The notes under the pieces are model-generated. The model saw only the letters and a program-made list of their open reading frames with translations, made no database searches and was not told the DNA's origin. The position numbers and the translations under genes were made by a program. From Carallia brachiata (Eukaryota > Streptophyta > Magnoliopsida > Malpighiales > Rhizophoraceae), in contig JADCRB010000059.1 in the NCBI GenBank assembly GCA_021464245.1, positions 293,397-357,396 on the forward strand: a stretch of DNA of 64,000 nt, in the 5' to 3' direction. Shown here one piece after another: positions 13,301 through 23,640 of the stretch; within the stretch, counting starts at the first letter, position 1, and every line of letters starts with the position of its first letter.

Positions 13301-13617
13301 ATTTTTTTTTTCTAAAATCAAAAGTAAGATTACATCTGATTTTTTAAAAAAATATCATAACATTAGAGTTACGTAGATGTGTGTGTGTGTGTGTGTGTGT
13401 GCGTTTTTTTTTTTTTCTTCGCTAAAGTGTGGCTGACATTAGATAGTGTAAAAGATGAATTGCATAACACATTGTCATCGAGTCATGAGAATGCCACATG
13501 CATGAAAAGTCATGGCATGATCAACTTGTTCTAGTTCAATCAACAATTGATGTGTGTACATTTCTTCTGACCATCCGATTGCTGTACACTCCATCAATGA
13601 TTGAAAAAATTAAAAGG
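10362..13617. other. AT-rich intergenic DNA with poly-A tract and (TG)n microsatellite
   Basis: The stretch includes a poly-A tract of about 25 bases near 10645-10670, short AT repeats, and a (TG)n microsatellite at about 13379-13401. An open frame at 11401-11751 (116 codons) has no recognisable domain and looks random. I see no gene or RNA here. Confidence 0.55.
13379..13401. repeat. (TG)n microsatellite
   Basis: Uninterrupted TG dinucleotides for about 11 units, followed by 'gcg' and a T run. A simple sequence repeat with no other context. Confidence 0.9.
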
Positions 13618-13798
13618 AGATCATACAAAAAAAAATTATTATATTATGATTATGTTATAATAAATAGTATATTTTAAATAATTGTAATTATAAAATATGA
13701 ATCAGAAAAAATAATTATATTTTTTTATTATATTTTTATCATTGTAATTATATAAAATATACTATTTATTATAATATAATTATTTCATACGATAAAAT
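13618..13798. repeat. Small AT-rich foldback / MITE-like element
   Basis: The left part (13618-13695) and right part (about 13741-13796) are near reverse complements: 'ataataaatagtatatttta' on the left answers 'taaaatatactatttattat' on the right. The ends, 'gatcatac' and 'catacgat', also roughly pair. It lies about 200 bases upstream of the TATA box of the BBE-like gene. No ORF. Confidence 0.6.
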
Positions 13799-14000
13799 CG
13801 TTTACCCATTAGCATCTTCTGAAATGAAAATATGTGTGTACAATGCCTTCGTCTTAAAGTCAAAATTTTGACTATGTTACGTGCCCGCATTTGCTTTGAA
13901 TTTTTTTTTGTCAAATATTTGGATATATATGACTAGCTTAATTATATTTTAATTATATTTTTATGTATCTCAATAATCTTATTTCAAACCCATTGATCCC

Positions 14001-14007
14001 TATATAA
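14001..14007 (+). promoter_or_regulatory. TATA box of the BBE-like gene
   Basis: A TATATAAA motif sits 77 bases upstream of the chosen start codon at 14078. Transcription starting about 30 bases downstream would begin near 14030, after the out-of-frame ATG at 14023. That ATG is therefore probably outside the mRNA and does not act as an upstream ORF. Confidence 0.6.
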
Positions 14008-14077
14008 ACTCACCACATCAACATGAAAAATTATCACCAAAACCAAATATTATTGGATCCCAAAAAAGTATACAAAG

Positions 14078-15692
14078 ATGGTGGCATTGAGGCCTACAAT
14101 AATGTTCTCTTTAATTTCAATATTTTTCCTATCCAATATTGCATTTCAGGCAAATTCCTCAGGTTCAACAGAAGAGGCATTTTTCCAATGTCTTTTGAAC
14201 CATTCTCAGCCATCTCACCCAATTTCCACAGCAATTTACACTCCAAGGAATGCTGCATTTCCATCTGTTCTGCAAGCTTACATTCGAAACCTCCGCTTCA
14301 ATGAGTCTACAACTCCTAAACCAGTCCTCATTCTCACTGCATTGCATGAATCTCATGTCCAAGCTGCCATCATTTGCGCTCAAACCATGGCTTGCTGATG
14401 AAAATCCGAAGTGGCGGCCATGACTACGAGGGCGTTTCTTATGTCTCCGACAACCCTTTCTTCATCCTCGACATGTTCAATCTTCGATCTGTTGAAGTTG
14501 ACGTTGAATCCGAGACGGCCTGGGTTGAGACTGGCGCAACCCTTGGTGAAGTGTACTATAGAATTGCTGAGAAGAGCAAAACACATGGCTTCCCAGCCGG
14601 GGTCTGCCCTACCGTTGGCGTTGGCGGCCACTTCGGCGGTGGTGGGTATGGCAATATGATGAGAAAGTATGGACTTTCCGTCGATAACATTGTTGACGCG
14701 AAAATAATAGACGTCAACGGGAGACTCCTGGACCGAAAAGCCATGGGAGAAGACCTTTTTTGGGCCATAACAGGTGGTGGAGGATCCAGTTTTGGAGTTG
14801 TGATTGCTTACAAAATCAACGTTGTTCGTGTTCCTGAAGTAGTCACAGTTTTCCGGGTTCAAAGAACGCTTGAACAGAATGCAACAGATATTGTTTACCA
14901 ATGGGAACAAGTTGCATACAAGCTTGACGATGATCTCTTCATCAGGCTTACCATGAATGTGGTAAATAGCACCCAAACTGGACAAAAGACTGTCAGGGCA
15001 ACATTTCTGGCCTTTGTTCCTTGGTGACTCTGCCAGGCTGCTTTCAATCATGAATGCAAGTTTTCCTGAACTGGGTTTGGTTCAATCAGATTGTACTGAA
15101 ATGAGTTGGGTTGAATCAGTTCTATTTTGGACAGATTTCCCAATTGGGACACCTACTAATGCACTGCTCAGCAGGATTCCACAAGTCCTGACGCACTTGA
15201 AGAGAAAGTCAGACTATGTGAAAGAACCAATTCCAAAGGCAGGCTTGGAGGGAATATGGAAGAAAATGATTGAGCTGCAAGCACCAGCACTAACATTCAA
15301 TCCTTATGGAGGAAAGATGGGTGAGATTCCATCAACAGCAACTCCTTTCCCACACCGGGCCGGAAAACTTGTGGAAGATTCAGTATGCAACTAATTGGAA
15401 TGAAGGTGGAATTGCAGCAGCAAATCACTACATAAACCTGACAAGGGAGCTGTACAATTACATGACACCCTTTGTGTCCAAGAAACCAAGGGAAGCATTC
15501 TTGAACTATAGAGACCTTGATTTGGGTATCAACCACAATGGAAATGCTAGCTACATTGAAGGTAGTGTTTATGGAATTAAGTACTACAAAGAGAATTTCA
15601 ATAGGTTGGTGAAAATCAAGACAAAGGTTGATCCTGGTAATTTCTTCAGGAATGAACAAAGTGTTCCCACTTTTCCTTATCGGAGGAAGTAG
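14078..15692 (+). pseudogene. Berberine-bridge-enzyme-like FAD oxidoreductase, single exon, three one-base frameshifts
   Basis: BBE-like proteins are secreted flavoenzymes, oxidising alkaloids or oligosaccharides in characterised members. This locus begins with a signal peptide (residues 1 to about 26, hydrophobic 'FSLISIFFL'). Its FAD domain has both covalent flavin-anchoring residues: the His of 'RSGGHDYEG' (codon at 14419) and the Cys of 'PAGVCPTVG' (codon at 14605). The C-terminal BBE part ends in 'DPGNFFRNEQSVP'. Summed over the three frames it has about 537 codons, the usual family length, with no intron. Frame breaks lie at AAA 14382-14384 (one base short), TTT 15013-15015 (one extra) and AAAA 15364-15367 (one extra). 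No other stop is seen, so this is either a very recent pseudogene or an intact gene with consensus errors. The substrate cannot be inferred. Confidence 0.85.
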
Positions 15693-15781
15693 AGTCATCA
15701 GATCATCTCAAGGGATTGCTGATTTATAGCTTTTCATGCCAATTGCTACATGAATGTTGTTTCCATGTGAAAAAAAATACC

Positions 15782-15799
15782 AATAAATAAAATAAAGTT
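15782..15799 (+). terminator. Poly(A) signal cluster downstream of the BBE-like gene
   Basis: Overlapping AATAAA-type hexamers begin at 15782, about 90 bases after the stop codon, at the position expected for a plant near-upstream polyadenylation element. Confidence 0.45.
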
Positions 15800-15825
15800 A
15801 TTCGGATTGAAACTAAACTTATCTA

Positions 15826-16235
15826 TACATTTCCAATTTTGCAATTAGTAATTTTCTTTTACTTGCTCACCAATTATTTATTTTTACTCAGTTCAATTCC
15901 TTCTTTTTTTTACGTTATTCTAGGAAGTTTTGAGACTGCAAATTAGTTCTAGGTGATTGAACAATGTACAAGAAGAAAGTTCATTAGCTCTACAAAACTA
16001 GCTAATCTACCAAAAAAAGAAAAAAGGCTAATGTCCTCATTAATACGGAGTCGGAGATTAAACTAACTAGATTACAACATTTCAATGTACCCAAAAAAAA
16101 AAAAAAAACAGCGAGACTATAACATTTTTACTTTGCATCGTGAAGGAAAATGTCCTAACTAGTAATTAGGTTTTTAATTTAATTGTATTTCAAGTGAAGC
16201 CGCTTTAAAATCTTGTGCTCCCACTACGTGCTCAA
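15826..16235. repeat. Duplicated block A, copy 1
   Basis: About 410 bases starting just beyond the poly(A) signals of the BBE-like gene are repeated in direct orientation at 18398-18808. Shared phrases include 'agttctaggtgattga', 'gagtcggagattaaactaac' and 'gaagccgctttaaaatcttg'. Many small differences separate the copies, so the duplication is not recent. No coding content. Confidence 0.75.
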
Positions 16236-16345
16236 ATTTGGTACCGCTACTATATAGTTTGATCATCCTATAAAAAGGGGAAAAAATTCAGTACAGCCTA
16301 CAACTTGATGAAGACGAGTGTTATTACAATACACTCAGACGAACA
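16200..16345. repeat. Duplicated block D, copy 1
   Basis: The segment containing 'tagtttgatcatcctataaa' and 'cagcctacaacttgatgaag' is repeated with changes at 17075-17225. It lies directly after block A, so the duplication history of this region involved several overlapping events. Confidence 0.6.
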
Positions 16346-17074
16346 AAAAAGGAAAAGAAAAAGACCTAGTTAATTAAGATTACTTTGTTGTGCCATGGGA
16401 ATTACGGATCTAAGTTGAGAAATTAATTTTTTTGATGACTGAATGGTTAAAAAATAAAAAAAGAAAAAGAAAATAACTCAAACAGACTGAAAAAATAAAT
16501 CAATAACTAAAAATGACTGTGAAAGCTCTGAGGTGATTTTATTGGACTTCTTCATTTAACTCCTTTGTTACCAAACAATACCGAGGAAGTCAATGAAGGA
16601 TCATGTTAAATCTCTTCGAGTTGACATCCGTAATTGTCTTTTGAACCTGACTTTGAAAGGTGTTGGTAAAATATCCTTTTGTACCATAGAGGATGGACTA
16701 GACTCAAGTTGAGTAGTTGTATTAGAAACAATCAGCGGTGTGGTAAGAATTTGCTATGAATTACTTTTTGTATGAATACTTTGCTAAATTGTCAGATTTG
16801 GGCCTTAAGTAGTAGCAATACTCAAATTAAGTTTCACTCCTCCCTTGTCATAACTGGTGGGCTAACTTTGAACAGTAATGTTTCGGATTATCCTGAACCA
16901 TATGCCCAGCTGCTCCATTTGGGTTCTCATAATATTTCTCTCGAGAATTCGGGTGGGGTTGCTTGGTGCTCAACTTGTTATTCCCGTAGATATTATCTAG
17001 GTGAAAGAAAATAAAGCTCTGACCTTTCTCAAAATCTACAATGTCCAAATTTCATGCGTTGAATGCATGCCTTT
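16346..17074. other. Unassigned sequence between duplicated blocks
   Basis: Slightly less AT-rich than its surroundings around 16590-17030. An 80-codon frame at 16772-17014 matches no family I recognise. The passage around 16700-16760 has the feel of degraded transposon or gene sequence, but no domain, splice pattern or terminal repeat can be supported. Confidence 0.4.
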
Positions 17075-17225
17075 TAAGACCCTAGCTAAAAATCCTTGCG
17101 TGCTACCGGCACAAATTCAGTTTCTGCGACTAGGTAGTTTGATCAGCCTATAAAAAGGGAGAAGAAATTCAATTTAGCCTACAACTTAAGAAGGAAGAGT
17201 ATCATTACAATGCAACCACTGCCTT
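17075..17225. repeat. Duplicated block D, copy 2
   Basis: Direct, diverged copy of 16200-16345, sharing 'tagtttgatcagcctataaa' and 'agcctacaactt'. Confidence 0.6.
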
Positions 17226-17589
17226 ACAGAGGCAGGCAGGAGGTGGTCCCTCTACCTGCAAATTCCAACTAATGTTTTTGACTAGGGATTCCTCTTTTTT
17301 TTTTTTTTTTTTTTTTTGACATAGGATTCCTCTAATTTTTTAGACTCGGGATTGGGTGGTGTGTATTTTTTGTGGCTGCTAACAATTAATAAATTAATTA
17401 TTATTATTTTTTGTATTTAAGAAAAAATACGTTTATGAGTGTAGATAAAAAAGATATAGGCATACACGTAGACCATCCGACTAAACAATTCATTTATTTT
17501 AAAAAAAAAATTCAATAATATAACAATTAACTATACTTTAATTTTACTTTCATTTCACCTAAGCACGTGAATACTTTCCTTAAGAAAAA

Positions 17590-17880
17590 GGATAAGTACA
17601 ATGCACTCGGGGCCCAATGGCAAATGCACAGAATCTTTTTCACTTGTGAAGACAGTTCAACTTTTGGTTTTATCATTTAATATGTTTATTAAGTCATAAT
17701 TATATAATAAAAATAATTTTTTTATATATTTTCTTTTTTTTATTTTTTTAATTGAAAACTTTTATGATAAAAATTTAAATTTTACCCATTGAGGTCACTC
17801 TTTACAAAAACGAAGGCGGTTCAGCTTAATTGTCACGACATGATCTTAATGCGGTGCTTCAAGTACACCAGCTCAGTAGA
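17590..17880. repeat. Duplicated block B, copy 1 (with an AT-rich insertion)
   Basis: The phrases 'tacaatgcact', 'gcccaatgg', 'gaatctt' and then 'cagcttaattgtcacgacat' match 18960-19075. Here, however, about 150 bases of AT-rich DNA (17665-17815) separate the two halves, whereas in copy 2 they are adjacent. The intervening piece was either inserted here or deleted from copy 2. Confidence 0.55.
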
Positions 17881-18051
17881 AACCGTGTGAACTTACAGCT
17901 GACACAATTTAGGCTGAAGAAAATCATAATAAGTACAAAATTAATATTTAAAATTTAAATTATTAAATCATAAAAATATATTAAATTTAAAAAAATATTA
18001 ATTATTATATTAATTATATATTTTTTACATATCATAAATTATTTGTTTGCG

Positions 18052-18335
18052 TAATCATGCCTTTTTCAATTATAATGTGTTGGATTAGGATTACAAACAA
18101 AATGGTAACCATAAACCATCGAGTGGATCAGGTTATTCCAGGCCTGTGTCCACCAGCTTTTCTGATCCATGATTCTACTTTTGAGGGCTTAACCATAAGC
18201 TAGCATTAAATAAGTACTTGGAAGGTCGGCTCGCGAATATAAGCACAAGGACTTATAACAATCCTCTCATCCTTATGATAGGCTTTTTCTTCACGTATGA
18301 TTACCAATTTACAACAACAACAGCAACAACAACAA
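18052..18335. repeat. Duplicated block C, copy 1
   Basis: About 280 bases beginning 'gcctttttcaattataatgt' recur in direct orientation at 19800-20055. Shared parts include 'aaacaaaatggtaaccataa' and the terminal 'aggctttttcttca'. It is followed by an ACA/ACAGCA-type microsatellite near 18310-18350. Non-coding. Confidence 0.7.
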
Positions 18336-18397
18336 CAATAACAATAATTCGCATGAAAACAAAGTCACAATATCGTGCAATGTATATTAATTTTCTT

Positions 18398-18808
18398 TAC
18401 AATTTCCAATTTGCCAACTAGTAATTTTTTTTTTATTTGCTCACCACCAATTATTTACGTTTACTCGGTTCCTCTTTTCTTTTTTTTTAAGTTATTCTAG
18501 AAAGTTTTGAGATTGTAAATCAGTTCTAGGTGATTGAGCAATGTATAAGAAGAAAATTCATTAGCTGTACAAAATTAGCTAATGTACCCAAAAAAAAAAA
18601 AAAGGAGAAGCTAATGTTCACATTAATACTGAGTCGGAGATTAAACTAACTAGATTGTAACAATTCAACCTACCCAAAAATAAAAAAGAGATTATAAGAT
18701 TTTTACTTTGCATCCGTGAAGGAAAATGTCCTAACTAGTAAAGTTTTTCCTTTAATTGTATTTGAAGTGAAGCCGCTTTAAAATCTTGTGCGCCCACTAA
18801 GTGCCCAA
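18398..18808. repeat. Duplicated block A, copy 2
   Basis: Direct copy of 15826-16235. Copy 1 lies immediately 3' of the BBE-like gene but copy 2 has no BBE coding sequence upstream, so the duplication covered only the downstream flank, or a second gene copy has been lost. Confidence 0.75.
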
Positions 18809-18959
18809 ACACTACTTCATGGGTGTAGATTGGAAAAATATAAGTGAATATATAGTCTATCTATTAGTATATAATAATTTTTTTTAATTTAAATATTTAA
18901 TAATTCATATCACTTCCATCTCATTTAATCTACACCTATTGAATATTTTCCAAAAAGAA

Positions 18960-19075
18960 ATAGTATTATTACAATGCACTGCCCAATGGGTTATGCACCG
19001 AATCTTCGTCACCACTTAAAATAACAGTTCAGCTTATTGTCACAACATGACCTTAATTTGGTGCTTCAAGTATTG
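18960..19075. repeat. Duplicated block B, copy 2
   Basis: Compact version of 17590-17880, in which 'aacagttcagcttattgtcacaacatgac' matches the split halves of copy 1. Order A-B-C is kept in both units. Confidence 0.55.
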
Positions 19076-19799
19076 TGAACTTTGACCGACGAGGCTCGAT
19101 TTTGTTAAGTTGGTTGAGCGTGTGACCTTACTTCACCCTCATCCCCTTTATGATAGTTTGTTATCTCTTTTGCAGATTTGCTTAAAGTTGTCAAAACCTA
19201 ACTATCCATCGAACAAAAAAAGTAGTGGTTTAAGATTGAATTGGTTCAATCGATGATTGAACTGATAGAACTGAGTTTTAATAATAAATATATATTTATA
19301 AAAATAATTAAAAAATAACACTTATAAATGGTGATTAGAAATTAATTTTTTAGTAATACAGACTAAATTGAATATTTTGATAAAATTTAAGACTAAATCG
19401 AACATTTTAATTAGTGTTGGGCCTTAAATTAGAATTTAAATAATATTTGTGGCCAAAATTTAATTCCTGATTTTATCGGTCTAATTCAGCCGGTTCAACC
19501 TATCCAGTATTTTATCGATTTTAACTGATTCTTGATCGGGTTTAACCAATTCTAAAATTGCCATTAAATCAGCTATAAACGAGACAAGAAACTTGGCTGA
19601 TCATTGATTGAACCAATTAAACTGGTTGATCTAATCTAATTTTTTAAATACTAAATTAACTCAGCCTGGATGCCCTTAAATTGGAGGGGCAAATATAAAG
19701 GCCTTCCTCCTTTCATTTGTTCCTCCCTCTCAAGGGGGAACATTTTCTAGCTCAAGGGCCAATTCGAATCACATATACTTTTTCCAAAAAAGGGGGATG

Positions 19800-20055
19800 C
19801 CCTTTCTCTTTCAATTATAATGTGTTGGACTAGGATTGGCAAACAAAATGGTAGCCATAAACCCTCTAGCGGATTAGGTTTTGCTTGGCCCTATATACTT
19901 TATTGATTCTACTTTTGAGTGGTCAACGAAAAATCTAGCATTAAATGAACGGTTGTAAGGTAGGCTCGTGAATATAAGCACGAAGGGCTTATAATAATCA
20001 TCTCATCCTTATAATAGGCTTTTTCTTCATGTGTGATTACCAGTTCACAAAAGAA
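19800..20055. repeat. Duplicated block C, copy 2
   Basis: Direct copy of 18052-18335, containing 'tataatgtgttggactagg' and 'gaatataagcacgaaggg'. It closes the second duplication unit. Confidence 0.7.
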
Positions 20056-21112
20056 AGAAAAGGTAAGTCTTAAGGTGACTTTGAAGGAACCATAAATAAA
20101 GTAAATAAATGATTATAGTTGTAGAGGTATGTAAAGATAAAATGTATGTGTAATAATATTTTACATATAGATTATATCACCTCAAAGAGAAATTTCACAA
20201 GTTTAATTACACAGACGCATAATCTCATAATTAAATTCTTTGGACACAATAATATTCTATCCTATAAGTAAAATATTTGATACTGACATTGAATCTATTA
20301 TATCACCATAAAAATTATTTTAAGTTGAATAAAATGTTATTGATATAATAAAAAATATTTTATATTCTATAAAACTTTATTATGTTTAAATGATTCTATG
20401 TGATTTGTGTTTTTGGAGGATTTCCCGCAAAAAATTATGCAGTGAAGACTATTATCATTTTATACTACATCCAAATGAGTTCATAAAATTATGTTTATAA
20501 AATAAAATTATATAATACATAAAGAAATTTTACATTAATATATATTATATAAATGTAAAAACTCTTTTACCTTGGAAAAAATGTTAATCATATATAATAT
20601 AAAATTTATGTTTCAGAAAGATTTTTCTTATAAAATTATGTACTAAGGAATATCGTCATTCTAGAACGTACTACTGCTTAAATGCTTTTAAATGCTTTTT
20701 TCTCGTTGAGCACTAGTTAAGAATCAAAACTTTAGTTTCGGTTGTTTCAAATTCAAATTCTCTAAAACGACATGAGATCAATAAGAATGAGAAAGAAGAG
20801 ATTTATTTTTGATTGTATAATTGGTGATTTAATAAACTTATTAAGTGATTAGAAAAACAAAAAAGACTTCGAACTTGAACTTTGGGTTAATGGTTTAAAC
20901 TACCATTAATTGTAGTGAATCTCTTATCATTTACCCGCAAGAACCAGACAAAAGCATAACATCCTCCAATTGCCTGAACTAATTTGAAATTTATATTTAA
21001 GAAAAGTCTTGTTAGACACAAATTTCATGAATACAAATGACTATAAAAATAATTTATATTATTATATATAAAATATTTTATATAATATAAAAAAATTTTA
21101 TAGTAATATAAT
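20056..21112. other. AT-rich spacer left of the gypsy element
   Basis: AT-rich non-coding DNA. No sequence resembling the CT-rich leader of the LRR gene is present here, although the gypsy element's right flank is exactly that leader. The two flanks therefore did not come from one simple insertion site. Confidence 0.55.
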
Positions 21113-21789
21113 TGTAAACTAATAAAAAAAAAGAAAAAAAAAATTTATATGGTTGGCAGCCGCCAACTTTGAAGGTTGGGAGCTGCCAACCTAATTAATT
21201 AATGCCACCAACCATTTGGTTGGTGGCAGGCAGGCTTGGGGGAGGCCTATAAATGGCCTCCCCAATTAATTGAATACAGCAATAAAAAAGCAGCAGCAGA
21301 GAAAAAGGAAGCAAAAAAAGAGAAGCCACCAGCGAAGCGCGCAAGGAAAAAAAAAAAAAAGAGAAAAGAAAAAAAAAAAAAGAGAGAGATAGTAAAAAAA
21401 AAAATCGAAATATTACAAATCCGGCTGGGATTAAACCTCATACGGCCCTCAGCAAAATCAAGGCAACTCATCCGAGAACAAGTCCATTCGACTCTCGGTG
21501 AAATTAAGTCAGATCAGCTCAGATCGAGTCTCTACGGTTCCTAAACGTAGTCAAAACATCCAAATCAGACACAGTTTCAGTCTATCCAGTTCAAGAAAAA
21601 GCGGTGGAAATTATTTCTGTCCAGATCAAGCTCGTGCAGCCCTTGACGGAGTCAAAAAAGGGAACACTAATCGGAGGATCTACGGAGATCGACCCCACGT
21701 AAATTTTCTTTTCTTTTACAATTTTTATTTGTAATTTATTTTTGTATTTTCGAGTTTAATTGTTTTAGACTCGAAATTTACGCTTTACA
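21113..21789 (+). repeat. Gypsy 5' LTR (U3 type 1)
   Basis: Starts TGTAAAC, ends TTTACA. U3 holds a hairpin with 11-base perfect arms (21203-21228, 'tgccaccaacc' and its complement) and a second stem around 21150-21191. A TATAAAT box is at 21248-21254. R/U5 (about 21410-21789) is about 90 percent like that of the 3' LTR by eye, but U3 and the following A/G-rich part share nothing with it. The 102-codon Lys-rich frame at 21236-21544 is a by-product of A-rich LTR sequence. Confidence 0.85.
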
Positions 21790-21793
21790 AATT

Positions 21794-21813
21794 TTTGGCA
21801 CGCTCGGTGGGAC
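21794..21813 (+). promoter_or_regulatory. Candidate primer-binding site
   Basis: A 'TTGGCACGCTCGGTGGGAC' string lies within a few bases of the LTR end, where the tRNA primer should pair. Similar strings follow the 5' LTR in other plant gypsy elements. I cannot say which tRNA it matches. Confidence 0.5.
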
Positions 21814-21838
21814 AACTTCACCTCCCATCTCTTGTTCC

Positions 21839-22000
21839 TAAAAAAAAAAAAAGAGGTAAAAGGGGAGCCGAGAGAAAAAAAAAGTAAAAAAAAAAAGTAA
21901 AAGTAAAAAGTAAAAAAAAAAAGTAAAAAAGTAAAAAGTAAAAAAGTAAAAAGTAAAAAGTAAAAAGTAAAAAAAAAAAAGTAAAAAAAAAAAAAAATTT
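21839..22000 (+). repeat. A-rich AAAAAGTA repeats in the gypsy leader
   Basis: Tandem degenerate repeats of the type aaaaagt(a) fill the leader between the primer-binding region and gag. Minus-strand frames across it translate to Phe/Leu/Tyr runs and are not genes. Confidence 0.85.
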
Positions 22001-22022
22001 TTACACGTGTTCAGCACATCAA

Positions 22023-23640
22023 ATGGCACCGAAAAGGAGTACAACTGCTGCCACAAAAAAGAAGGCAACGGCTCCATTGCCTGCATCAACTACCCTACCT
22101 GGGTACGCAGGTCCAGAAACCCGGGGACGGACACAATTTCTTGCCGTCCAAACCCGACAAAATGTCGAAATGGAGAGTCCACAGCTTGCACAACAGGATC
22201 TCTCCCCTGACTCTCTTGCCGCATGGAGGAGTCGATCACCCACCCCGATCGAAATCGGGGGCAACACGACGAAGCCTGCTCAACAAATCCGACTCACACA
22301 GAAGAATCAGAAGAGTTTTCTCCCCCAGTCTTTCCCGGAGCCTCATCTGTTGCCGTCATGATGACCAACACAACCAGCACAGAGGAAAGATTTCAGAATT
22401 GGAGAACAAAATTTTACAGCTGATCAGAGTCGTGAGGAAAAAGATCAACAGATCGCAGCTCTCAAAGGAAAAGCCCCGATCCAAGTTGATCCCGAAATCC
22501 GCGAAGAGCAACCATATCCACCCGGTTTCACTCCAGAAGCCACACCAGCCGACGTCTTCCCTGCAGAAAAGCGACCAGGTAGTTCTACACAGCTGCCACC
22601 CTCAAATTCTGTAGCTTCGCTATCTGTTCAACAATTGCAGGAAATGATAGCCAATACGATCCGACTGCAACAAGCTACATCCTTCCAAGGATCACAGATG
22701 TACGTCAAACCGTACACCAGACGGATCGAAAGTCTCAACATGCCCTTGGGCTACTACCAGCCGCCCAAATTTCAACAATTCGACGGACGAGGCGATCCCA
22801 AACAGCACATCGCCCACTTCGTTGAAACCTGCAACAACGCAGGGACTTATGGAGATCTCTTGGTGAAGCAGTTTGTTCGTTCACTCAGGGAGACCGCTTT
22901 CACCTGGTTCATAAATCTTGAACCAGAATCGATCGACAGTTGGGAACAGCTACAACAGAGTTCTCAACAGATTTTTCAGCACTCGAAGGACGGTAAGTAT
23001 GATGGAGCTTACCAGCACCAAACAAAGAAATGAGCCCGTTGTCGAATACATCAACAGATGGCGTGCCCTCAGCTTGGACTGCAAAGATCGCCTGACGGAG
23101 ACTTCTGCCGTGGAGATGTGCATCCAGGAATGCATTGGAGCTGTTATAATCCTGCAGGGTGTCAAACCCCGAACTTTCGAAGAACTGGCGACCCGCGCAC
23201 ATGATATGGAGATAAGCATCCAGACTTCCGGAGGCACGGTTCCCATCCAGTTGGACCAGCAAGGGGGCAGAAGGGAGATTAAGAAACCCAACAGCTCCGG
23301 AAAAGGAAAGGAAGTGATGACTGTTGAAGCCGCACCAGTAAAAGTGGGCGCCAAGCTAAGGTAAATCCTCCGACCCAAATAACTCAGCCAAAACAACAGG
23401 AAAGGCGGAAGGTGACATTGCGAGAGCTGGAGCAGAAGCAGTATCCATTCCCCGACTCAGACGTCCCGACATTCTTGACAACTTTGGAGGCGAAGCTGAT
23501 CGAACTCCCAGAGTGCAAGCGGCCGAATGAAAAGGATCGAGTCAGCGATCCAAGATTCTGCAAATATCACCGGATAGTAAGTCATCCAGAAATGTTTCGT
23601 CCTGAAGGAGCTAATCATGAAGCTCAAAAGCCAGAATAAA
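22023..23640 (+). pseudogene. Gypsy gag, frameshifted
   Basis: Begins with a basic, Ala/Thr-rich N-terminus (ATG at 22023). The coding frame shifts near 22200 and 22400. The capsid core (about 22720-23260) contains 'PPKFQQFDGRGDP', 'FVRSLRETAFTWF' and, after another shift near 22980, 'VVEYINRWRALSLDC', the usual gypsy retrotransposon gag signature. A further shift near 23365 leads to 'DPRFCKYHRIVSHP' (about 23550-23590). That part corresponds to the degenerate nucleocapsid of Tat elements; no canonical CCHC is visible. The protein would form the virus-like particle around element RNA. Confidence 0.8.

Noticed and set aside
14023..14304. 93-codon frame starting upstream of the BBE start, a possible upstream ORF
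   Set aside because: Its ATG is only about 16-22 bases from the TATA box and so probably lies before the transcription start. Its translation is an out-of-frame reading of the signal-peptide region.
14380..15051. 223-codon open frame on the minus strand across the BBE-like gene
   Set aside because: It is the shadow of the plus-strand coding sequence; its translation resembles no family while the plus strand is clearly BBE-like.
21236..21544. Lys-rich 102-codon ORF in the gypsy 5' LTR
   Set aside because: It is produced by A/G homopolymers of the LTR and is absent from the 3' LTR.
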